The notes under the pieces were generated by a model. The model searched no databases and had not been told where the DNA came from. It worked only from the letters and a program-made list of their open reading frames with translations. Source: Thermodesulfobacteriota bacterium (GTDB lineage: Bacteria; Desulfobacterota; Desulfomonilia; Desulfomonilales; Desulfomonilaceae). Taken from it: 5,361 bases of DNA. Numbering within the stretch: position 1 is the first letter of the stretch; each line of letters starts with the position of its first letter. The stretch spans positions 1-5,361 of the forward strand of contig JAUPKT010000054.1 in assembly GCA_030837305.1 (NCBI GenBank). Reading direction: 5' to 3'. This document shows, piece by piece, positions 1 through 5,361 of the stretch. The translations under genes and the position numbers were made by a program.

Positions 1-1262
1 AATCCCGGTGCCTGCTCTATCTGATCGAAAATGGAGGGATTGACCATTATCCCCACCTGGTGGAGAGCCTTCACGACAGCCTGGGGAGAGGGAGGACACG
101 TCTTGATGCAAATCATTTTGTCAATGTCCGGATGGGTTCGATTCGCTTCATAGAGACATTTTCCCAATAGGATTGTATGTTTCTTGCCGGGCGTAGGTTT
201 CATTACCTTTCCCGTCAATACCTCTACGTCATCCCAGGCTTCCCCCTGCCAGGCAAATGCAATGGAAGTCAAAATGATGCCGGTTAGGACAGAACAGTAC
301 GTGCACAAGGATTCATCATACTTGGGATAAGACAGCCCTTTGATACCCATCTTCTCAAAGGGGACGGGAAGCGTATTACTCTCGTTATAGGTGAACGAAT
401 ACCGCAATTTCATGGCAACATCTTCAATCCGGCCCCCGACTATGTCGAGATCCGACAAGTCCTCAGTCCTGTGGAAGAGTCGTGATGCATGCAACAAATG
501 AGGCACTTGGGAAACGTCGTAACCCAAGATCTTGGCTCCCACCTTGTCTGCCGAGAAAACGTCGGTGGATGAAATCAAGATGTTGCTTCGCCTCATCTTT
601 CCATCAAAACCAGGGCCCCTCTCGTTCGTGAATATGCCGTCGAGGATCGTCAAAGATGCCGGAAGCTTGTTTGCCAGGTGTGCTATCATAAAATGGAGGT
701 CTCGCGCGGGATCTGCAGCATGGCATTTTTTCCGCGAGTTCATGTCAATCATACCCTTCAAGTTCTTGATGCCCAGGCTCACAACAGTTTGAGCATGAGT
801 CTTCAATACCGGCACATTGACAATAAAATCGCTCTGAAGGAAGTCTATATTAAAATTGAGGGCAACGCCGTCGCCCAAGTCGGTCTTCTCAAAAGGTCTT
901 TGGAACACGTTAACGACGTTGATGCCAAAACGCTTCTTCAGTTCGTTGTACCCGAGATGCTCGAAGGCGTGCGCAGGAGTATCGTGGTCCTTGGGGTCAA
1001 ATAAGACACTCCCTTCTCCTATGGTGATGTCATTGATCCCGTGGTCCTTCAGAAGCACGACAACATCCTCAACTACCCGCGACGTGGTGACAACCCCCCA
1101 TTTCGGAAAGGGCGTGAAACGGTTCCAGAAGACAATGTTTGGTTTGATAAAGACTTTGGCATTTTGGGGCAGTGCGTGGAACCCGTTGCATAACGTAACG
1201 GCCTTTCTCACCGATTCATACGGGCACTCATATCTGACCAGAGCCACTACAGGCTTTTTCAT
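1..1262 (-). CDS. DUF362 domain protein with cysteine-bearing C-terminal region (partial, 3' end outside window)
   Basis: The frame reads 420 uninterrupted codons from an ATG at 1262 to the left edge, so the C-terminus is missing. DUF362 hallmarks appear in order: FIKPN at residues 38-42, GEGS at 82-85, VPVLKTH at 150-156, GIKNLKGM at 164-171 and ILDGI at 206-210. After the core, a region from about residue 315 carries C320-x2-C323, C369 and C385-x3-C389, in the contexts CTYC, GKC and CIKTCPP. This is not a ferredoxin CxxCxxCxxxC motif, but it could bind a metal or Fe-S centre (inference). DUF362 proteins are often annotated as uncharacterised Fe-S proteins and have no general known reaction. 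There is no signal peptide; the hydrophobic stretch at 324-338 is too short and mixed to call membrane-spanning. The start lies one base after the stop of the upstream GH57 gene, with AGAGGG nine bases before it, which suggests translational coupling in an operon. Family call is firm; function is unknown. Confidence 0.9.
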   Translation of the reverse strand, partial: MKKPVVALVRYECPYESVRKAVTLCNGFHALPQNAKVFIKPNIVFWNRFTPFPKWGVVTTSRVVEDVVVLLKDHGINDITIGEGSVLFDPKDHDTPAHAFEHLGYNELKKRFGINVVNVFQRPFEKTDLGDGVALNFNIDFLQSDFIVNVPVLKTHAQTVVSLGIKNLKGMIDMNSRKKCHAADPARDLHFMIAHLANKLPASLTILDGIFTNERGPGFDGKMRRSNILISSTDVFSADKVGAKILGYDVSQVPHLLHASRLFHRTEDLSDLDIVGGRIEDVAMKLRYSFTYNESNTLPVPFEKMGIKGLSYPKYDESLCTYCSVLTGIILTSIAFAWQGEAWDDVEVLTGKVMKPTPGKKHTILLGKCLYEANRTHPDIDKMICIKTCPPSPQAVVKALHQVGIMVNPSIFDQIEQAPG

Positions 1263-1263
1263 G

Positions 1264-3696
1264 TCAACGATCCCTCTCTTCAACAGACTCCAGAATTACC
1301 GCTAAACGCTGTGCCAGCTCCGTAAAATGGGTAGGCAAACCCGGCTGACCGGAAGTCTCCAGGCTGCGAATGATGCGAAAGAATTGTATCTGAGCCTCGC
1401 CCAGTTGCAGCGCAATATCCAGATTGGTCCCTAAGTCCAGGAACTTCAATATCTCCAAACAAACGTTCCTATTCCACGGATCTTTTGCCAGGTCTTGTAC
1501 CAGGGACATAATCCTCGTTCGCAGGAGCTTCCCCGCGGAACTAACATCCAATTGTATATTCCAGAAGCGTGCCTCCTCAAGAACCGTTTCCAAACGATCA
1601 GGAAAATATCCACCAGAAAGTTTTTCCAATTCTCGCAAGAAAACCCGGCTCAGTACGAAACGGGCTGATGCCAAGAAGGTGTCCGGCAGTTTCGCATTAT
1701 AATTTATGATGAGCTTGGCAAGATCCTTGTTGGTCTTGTAGAAAACCTCAAACAGACCGGCCTGTTCCTCGTACATTTTATTTGTGGCAGCTTCTATAAT
1801 TTTTATTCGCTGTTCCCCGAACAGGTCTTTCATGGAGAAATATTTCTCGGAAAATTGCTTGTCCATCTGTCTAAGCAGTTCTGTAGACGAATACCGGTAA
1901 AACGTTGAGAGCAGCTCTCGTTTCAAGGAGGCATAATCTTCTTTACTCACAAAGTTTTTTACCGAACAACGGAGATCAACCTCTCCAAAATAAATAACCG
2001 CACATACAAACTCTGACCTCTGGCGTGTGACGACGCTTTGTACCGCCACATAGCCCAGTAAGAAGATCCTCTCCACCGACCGCTCACGCACAAGGTCATG
2101 GACATCGATTTGATAGCAGTACAGCTTGTCCTTTACTGGAAGCTCTTCAAAGGCAGAAGCAATCACCACATGGGCTGCCACGTCATCCAGACTGGATATC
2201 TGATGTTCAATCTTTGTACGGAAAATTTCATCGCCATGCGGCCGAGTTCTTGCGTTGCTCTGTGCTCGGGACAATACGGAGAGAAACTCATCCAGAACTT
2301 GTGAATCATACGGATGAACTAACTGCAACGTTCTTGCGGCATAACGGAGGACCTGCAGAGATTCAATACCGGTAATGTCATCGAAGAACCAACCGCAACT
2401 CGTGTACATAAGCATGCGGTTGCGCTCCATTTCCAGGAGATCCTGAACTCTCGGGATCTCTGCGTGCTCAAGCCTTCGGTGCGCCTCTCCCTCGAGAAAA
2501 GCCTCGACATTGTCGTATCCAGCTAAAATGAGTTCAATATAGCGGTCTCTCGTTCCCCAAGGGTCCGGTAAGATGGCCTGGGCTTCACGTGAAAATACCG
2601 CGTCAACCCGGTCACGCAACAAGTCCATGGCATTCCTCAGAGGCTCACGCCATGCCTGATTCCAGTCCGGTCTCTGACCGGTGGAGCAGCCGCAGTCCCT
2701 CGACCAACGGCCAAGTCCGTGAGAGCAACTCCACGAAGAACACTCAACCAGCTCAACTTCAGCAGTTGCCGGGTGCTTGGCCAAAAACTCCCCATAATTG
2801 GTGAGAATGACGTCCTTTCTGATCCGTAGTTTTTCCAGGGCAAAGGCCAATGCCATTTCCCCAAACCGGTGATGATGGCCATAGGACTCTCCGTCAGTTG
2901 CGATGTTCATCAACTGAGGCCATGTCCGGTTGCCGGAAAAGCCTCCCAGAAGCCTCAAACGGAAGGCATCCCCGTCATTGAGCAGGTGTTCGAAGGCTAC
3001 GGCCTGAGAAATGGGAGCATCGTAAAAAAATATGGTGATGGAGCCGCGTCCCGGTACGGTGCATCGGTACGGCCGTGAAGGATCCACCGTCCCGTGGTTG
3101 ATCTCAGTCCATATCTCAGTCGAAGACCCTCTGAATCTCTGAGCCTGCCACGGCGACAGTACGGTGAAGAGGATTCCGTGATCTATGAGTAAACCCAGCG
3201 TTTCCTGATCGACGGCGGTCTCAGGAAGCCACATGCCCTCAGGACTACGCCGAAATCGTTTTTCAAAATCCTTGATCCCCCAAACGACCTGAGTGATCTT
3301 GTCGTTCTTGGACGCCAAAGGCATTATCATGTGGTTATAGGCTTGGGCCAAAGCATTCCCGTGTCCCGAACGGCGCTCCACGCTCACGGCATCAGCATCA
3401 AGGATGGCTTGATACGTGTCCCGACAACGAGTTTCCATCCAAGCAAGGAGAGTCGGACCGAAATCAAAACTGACGTACTCGTAATTGTTGAGAACATCTC
3501 GCAGGCGTCCCTGTTCGTCCAAGATTCTCGCTTGAGTATTCGGTGTGTAGCACTCGTCTGCAATCCTCTCGTTCCAATCGTGAAACGGATGGGCAGACTC
3601 CTGGTATTCAACATACTCCAACCAAGGGTTTTCCCTGGGTGGCTGATAGAAATGCCCATGTATGCACAAATAACGTGGTGTGCTCCAATCAGTCAT
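1264..3696 (-). CDS. Glycoside hydrolase family 57 protein with C-terminal DUF3536 region
   Basis: This 810-residue protein has the GH57 catalytic region in its N-terminal half and a DUF3536-type C-terminal half. The GH57 motifs are visible in order: HGHFYQP (13-19, motif 1), YNHMIMPL (120-127, motif 2), GMWLPE (154-159, motif 3, with E159 as expected nucleophile), TDGESYGHH (267-275, motif 4, with D268 as expected acid/base) and SSWSCSHGLGRW (320-331, motif 5). The catalytic positions are therefore intact. YTSCGWFFDDITGIESLQ (431-448) is typical of this GH57-DUF3536 subfamily, and the length of about 800 residues fits it. GH57 enzymes cleave, transfer or branch alpha-glucans by a retaining mechanism, but the substrate of this subfamily is not established to my knowledge. 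No signal peptide is seen, so it should be cytoplasmic and act on internal glucan such as glycogen (inference). The ATG at 3696 is preceded by AGAGGA with six-base spacing. It is the first gene of a pair with the DUF362 gene, one base apart. Confidence 0.95.
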   Translation of the reverse strand: MTDWSTPRYLCIHGHFYQPPRENPWLEYVEYQESAHPFHDWNERIADECYTPNTQARILDEQGRLRDVLNNYEYVSFDFGPTLLAWMETRCRDTYQAILDADAVSVERRSGHGNALAQAYNHMIMPLASKNDKITQVVWGIKDFEKRFRRSPEGMWLPETAVDQETLGLLIDHGILFTVLSPWQAQRFRGSSTEIWTEINHGTVDPSRPYRCTVPGRGSITIFFYDAPISQAVAFEHLLNDGDAFRLRLLGGFSGNRTWPQLMNIATDGESYGHHHRFGEMALAFALEKLRIRKDVILTNYGEFLAKHPATAEVELVECSSWSCSHGLGRWSRDCGCSTGQRPDWNQAWREPLRNAMDLLRDRVDAVFSREAQAILPDPWGTRDRYIELILAGYDNVEAFLEGEAHRRLEHAEIPRVQDLLEMERNRMLMYTSCGWFFDDITGIESLQVLRYAARTLQLVHPYDSQVLDEFLSVLSRAQSNARTRPHGDEIFRTKIEHQISSLDDVAAHVVIASAFEELPVKDKLYCYQIDVHDLVRERSVERIFLLGYVAVQSVVTRQRSEFVCAVIYFGEVDLRCSVKNFVSKEDYASLKRELLSTFYRYSSTELLRQMDKQFSEKYFSMKDLFGEQRIKIIEAATNKMYEEQAGLFEVFYKTNKDLAKLIINYNAKLPDTFLASARFVLSRVFLRELEKLSGGYFPDRLETVLEEARFWNIQLDVSSAGKLLRTRIMSLVQDLAKDPWNRNVCLEILKFLDLGTNLDIALQLGEAQIQFFRIIRSLETSGQPGLPTHFTELAQRLAVILESVEERDR
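1272..1277 (-). promoter_or_regulatory. Ribosome binding site of the DUF362 gene, inside the GH57 gene end
   Basis: AGAGGG on the minus strand lies nine bases before the DUF362 ATG and within the last codons of the GH57 gene. With the TGA-C-ATG junction (stop 1266-1264, start 1262-1260), it supports the chosen start and suggests ribosome re-initiation between the two genes. The site is moderate in strength. Confidence 0.55.
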
Positions 3697-3702
3697 TGCT
3701 CT

Positions 3703-3708
3703 TCCTCT
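3703..3708 (-). promoter_or_regulatory. Ribosome binding site of the GH57 gene
   Basis: AGAGGA on the minus strand sits six bases before the ATG at 3696. It fixes that ATG as the start, and the MTDWSTPRYLCIHGHFYQP reading places motif 1 close to the N-terminus, as usual for GH57 proteins. Confidence 0.75.
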
Positions 3709-3731
3709 GATTATCCGAGATGATGCAGTCC

Positions 3732-3759
3732 TTGATCCAGAGCACGGAAAGATTATAGT
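3732..3759 (+). promoter_or_regulatory. Putative sigma70-type promoter of the radical SAM gene
   Basis: TTGATC (3732-3737, four of six consensus) and TATAGT (3754-3759, five of six) are separated by 16 bases. Expected transcription start is near 3766, giving a leader of about 83 bases before the preferred start codon at 3849. The element lies on top of the minus-strand GH57 promoter. Confidence 0.5.
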
Positions 3760-3778
3760 TTCAAGATCGGAACGTCAA
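3752..3778 (-). promoter_or_regulatory. Putative sigma70-type promoter of the GH57-DUF362 pair
   Basis: On the minus strand, TTGACG (3778-3773, five of six consensus) is followed after 15 bases by a perfect TATAAT (3757-3752). The spacer is shorter than the usual 17, which may weaken it. Expected transcription start is near 3745, leaving a leader of about 49 bases before the GH57 start. Its -10 overlaps the -10 of the opposed plus-strand promoter by four bases. Confidence 0.55.
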
Positions 3779-3810
3779 GAATACTTCCGACCATTGAGGC
3801 CATTTGTACC

Positions 3811-3849
3811 ATGAGTGCCCGACCACCAGTGATAGTCACGGAGCCATGA
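3811..3849 (+). other. Possible 12-codon leader reading frame upstream of the radical SAM gene
   Basis: An ATG at 3811 opens a short frame, MSARPPVIVTEP, which ends with TGA at 3847-3849. That stop overlaps both in-frame start candidates of the downstream gene (ATG at 3846 and 3849). A GAGG at 3796-3799 lies 11 bases before the ATG, which is rather far for a ribosome binding site. It could couple translation to the next gene or be a chance frame. No family or attenuator hairpin is recognised. Confidence 0.25.
3840..3843 (+). promoter_or_regulatory. Ribosome binding site deciding the radical SAM start
   Basis: GGAG lies five bases before the ATG at 3849 but only two bases before the ATG at 3846, so the second ATG is the better start. 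The upstream TTG at 3804 would add 15 residues (starting MYHECPTTSDSHGA) that do not resemble the usual beginning of the family, whereas MKITLVRPP does. Confidence 0.6.
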
Positions 3850-5255
3850 TGAAGATCACCCTCGTACGACCACCTTTTTATGCCCTGTTTGGAGTGGCAA
3901 CACCCAAAATGAAGACCTATCCTCTCAATTTGCTCTATTTGGCAACCTACGTGAGAGACTTCGGAGGCCATGACGTGAAGGTGGTGGATGGAGAAAACAT
4001 CCTCCTTCCTCAAACGGTTGCAATGCAATACTCGGATGGCGACCCGGAGATCGTCATGAACCGAGGCATCCCAGGCATGATAGACATATTGAACGACCCA
4101 GAACATGCACTGTGGCAGGAACTGGCGAAAAAGATCATGGCCACCGAGCCCCAACTGGTCGGCATCACATGCAACTCAGGGAACATGGATACGACCCGTG
4201 TCATGGTCCGGCATCTCAAGAAGCTGGGAGTTCCAACAGTGCTTGGTGGAAGTCACCCCACGGCGGCGCCCGCACAGAGTATCCATTACACGGGAGCTGA
4301 TATGGTCGTCGTCGGCGAAGGTGAAAAGACGTTGCTGGGGTTGGCCGACTCCATACAAAACAGGATGCCGTTAGAATCAGTGGAAGGCCTCGTGATAAGA
4401 AAAGACGGACAGATCACGATGAACCCTAAACGTGCACCTATTAACGACCTCGATGACATCCCGGTCCCTGATAGGTCTTTCCTCAACGATGCAGACTACT
4501 TTGGAAACGTTCTCATAACCGGGAGAGGTTGTCCCTTCAACTGTGCGTACTGTGCGTCCCGAACCCTCTGGGGGCGAAAAGTGCGCCTGAGATCAGTGAC
4601 TTCCATAGTGCATGAACTCAGGCTCCTCAGGGATCACGCGGCCCTCAAGGACTCTCGACCCGGCCGGTGGGTCATGAAAATCGTGGACGACACATTCACG
4701 GTCAACAGGTCAAGAACTGCCGGTCTCTTGGACCAAATAATAGCCGAAGGACTCAATTGCTTTGAGTTCACCGCAGGGGTTCGCGCCGACACCCTGGATG
4801 AGCATCTGGTCTCTCGAATGAAGCAAGCTAATTTCAAGAGAGTAACCCTTGGGGTGGAAAGCGGAAGTCCTCGCATCTTGAAAATGATCCGAAAAGGTGA
4901 GACCAACGAAGACGTCATCCGGGCCCTGAAATTGCTTCGGGATGCAGGCATACACTCCCACACGTTTCTTATGATAGGCCTTCCTGGAGAAACCTTTGAG
5001 GACATCGAGCTTTCCAAGAAACTGATCATAGAGTCGCAACCAAACTACGTGGAAGTGAATATGGTAACCCCTTATCCCGGAACGGAAATATTCGAAAAGC
5101 TCATGCCCGAGGGTGTGGACAAAATAGACAGATGGTACCGGTGGTTCCACCAGGGCATGGCCACCCACTCCAAGCAACTCGGCTATGACCTCGATAAGGC
5201 CTATTCAAATTTCCTGGCATTTGCCCGGGAATACAACAACTCCCAGACAACGTAA
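3849..5255 (+). CDS. B12-binding-domain radical SAM protein, substrate unknown
   Basis: From the ATG at 3849 the protein has 468 residues, a normal length for a cobalamin-dependent (class B-like, BchE-type) radical SAM enzyme. The N-terminal third is a B12-binding Rossmann-like domain: MKITLVRPP at the start, then LNLLYLATYVRD (26-37), TVLGGSHPTAAP (130-141) and MVVVGEGE (152-159). The classic DxHxxG cobalamin ligand motif is absent, as is usual for this class. The radical SAM domain follows, with C228-x3-C232-x2-C235 in GRGCPFNCAYC for the [4Fe-4S] cluster and S-adenosylmethionine, then VDDTF (279-283), LGVESGSPRIL (334-344) and GLPGE (377-381). There is no cysteine after C304, so no extra C-terminal cluster is expected. 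Relatives perform methylations, cyclisations or other radical steps, so a methyltransferase role is likely but unproven. It is divergent from the GH57-DUF362 pair, has no visible membrane segment, and should be cytoplasmic and active without oxygen. Family call is strong; substrate cannot be assigned. Confidence 0.93.
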   Translation: MKITLVRPPFYALFGVATPKMKTYPLNLLYLATYVRDFGGHDVKVVDGENILLPQTVAMQYSDGDPEIVMNRGIPGMIDILNDPEHALWQELAKKIMATEPQLVGITCNSGNMDTTRVMVRHLKKLGVPTVLGGSHPTAAPAQSIHYTGADMVVVGEGEKTLLGLADSIQNRMPLESVEGLVIRKDGQITMNPKRAPINDLDDIPVPDRSFLNDADYFGNVLITGRGCPFNCAYCASRTLWGRKVRLRSVTSIVHELRLLRDHAALKDSRPGRWVMKIVDDTFTVNRSRTAGLLDQIIAEGLNCFEFTAGVRADTLDEHLVSRMKQANFKRVTLGVESGSPRILKMIRKGETNEDVIRALKLLRDAGIHSHTFLMIGLPGETFEDIELSKKLIIESQPNYVEVNMVTPYPGTEIFEKLMPEGVDKIDRWYRWFHQGMATHSKQLGYDLDKAYSNFLAFAREYNNSQTT

Positions 5256-5285
5256 TGTGCCCCACTAACTGACTGATATCCCAAT

Positions 5286-5314
5286 TTGATCGGCCATAGC
5301 GGGTGTGGTATAAT
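5286..5314 (+). promoter_or_regulatory. Sigma70-type promoter with extended -10 for the gene starting at 5343
   Basis: TTGATC (5286-5291) and a perfect TATAAT (5309-5314) are separated by the optimal 17 bases, and TGG directly before the -10 makes an extended -10 element. Expected transcription start is near 5321, giving a leader of about 22 bases. This suggests that the next gene is transcribed separately from the radical SAM gene, although no terminator hairpin is visible between them. Confidence 0.65.
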
Positions 5315-5342
5315 TTTTGTTCTCAACTTGGGAAAGTTCTTC

Positions 5343-5361
5343 ATGAGTATCAAGTACTACT
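5343..5361 (+). CDS. Start of an unidentified gene (partial, cut by right edge)
   Basis: An ATG at 5343 follows a purine-rich GGGAAAG at 5330-5336 with six-base spacing and a well-formed promoter upstream. Only MSIKYY can be read before the window ends, so no family can be named. The promoter and the spacing are the whole support for calling it a gene. Confidence 0.45.

Noticed and set aside
324..391. Possible membrane segment (DUF362 residues 324-338) coded near 250-293
   Set aside because: The hydrophobic run is only about 15 residues, includes polar residues and sits between likely metal-binding cysteines, so a buried core segment is more likely.
532..1305. Overlapping plus-strand open frames of 86, 108 and 149 codons
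   Set aside because: They lie antisense to the DUF362 gene, which shows intact family motifs throughout; the plus-strand frames have no recognisable domain and overlap one another.
3804..3848. Longer radical SAM start at a TTG codon, adding 15 residues
   Set aside because: The extension does not resemble the family N-terminus, TTG is a rare start, and GGAG at 3840-3843 is well placed for the ATG at 3849. A GAGG before the TTG keeps it only as a weak alternative.
3753..4154. Minus-strand open frame of 133 codons over the divergent promoters and the start of the radical SAM gene
   Set aside because: It is antisense to a strongly supported gene, covers the promoter region and shows no domain or ribosome site that I recognise.
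4634..5177. Two minus-strand open frames of 131 and 155 codons
   Set aside because: Both are shadows of the radical SAM coding region, whose plus-strand frame carries the conserved motifs.
5256..5300. Possible terminator after the radical SAM gene
   Set aside because: No stable GC-rich hairpin followed by a T-run could be found; the T-run at 5314-5318 belongs to the promoter region of the next gene and has no stem before it.

Overview
The window holds a divergent gene arrangement from what looks like an anaerobic bacterium, plausibly a Desulfobacterota/deltaproteobacterial lineage. That guess rests on protein content (a GH57-DUF3536 protein, a DUF362 protein and a B12-binding radical SAM enzyme), balanced base composition and AG-rich ribosome binding sites. 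No marker gene is present, so the taxonomy is tentative. I see no rRNA, tRNA, CRISPR array, insertion sequence or prophage part.

Layout: from 3696 leftwards, a minus-strand pair encodes an 810-residue GH57 family protein with a C-terminal DUF3536 region, followed one base after its stop codon by a DUF362 protein of at least 420 residues that runs off the left edge. The DUF362 gene fills positions 1-1262, so the left part of the window is coding. From about 3849 rightwards, a plus-strand gene encodes a 468-residue cobalamin-binding radical SAM protein ending at 5255. A short intergenic gap then carries a good sigma70-type promoter with an extended -10, and a new reading frame begins at 5343 and leaves the window after six codons.

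The 152-base region between the divergent genes is the most structured non-coding stretch. It contains two opposed promoter-like elements whose -10 hexamers overlap by four bases, so only one could be occupied at a time. The plus-strand leader also contains a 12-codon reading frame whose stop overlaps the ATGATG start region of the radical SAM gene.

How the genes work together is not clear from the sequence. All three main proteins lack signal peptides and convincing membrane segments and are probably cytoplasmic. The GH57 protein points to alpha-glucan (glycogen or maltodextrin type) chemistry. The DUF362 protein has a cysteine set that could hold a metal or Fe-S centre, and the radical SAM enzyme should use a [4Fe-4S] cluster with cobalamin. 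The tight stop/start spacing suggests that the GH57 and DUF362 proteins are made together, but no shared pathway can be named. I did not find a clear new multi-gene system; the leads are the promoter arrangement, the leader frame, the GH57/DUF362 pairing and the cysteine-bearing DUF362 tail.
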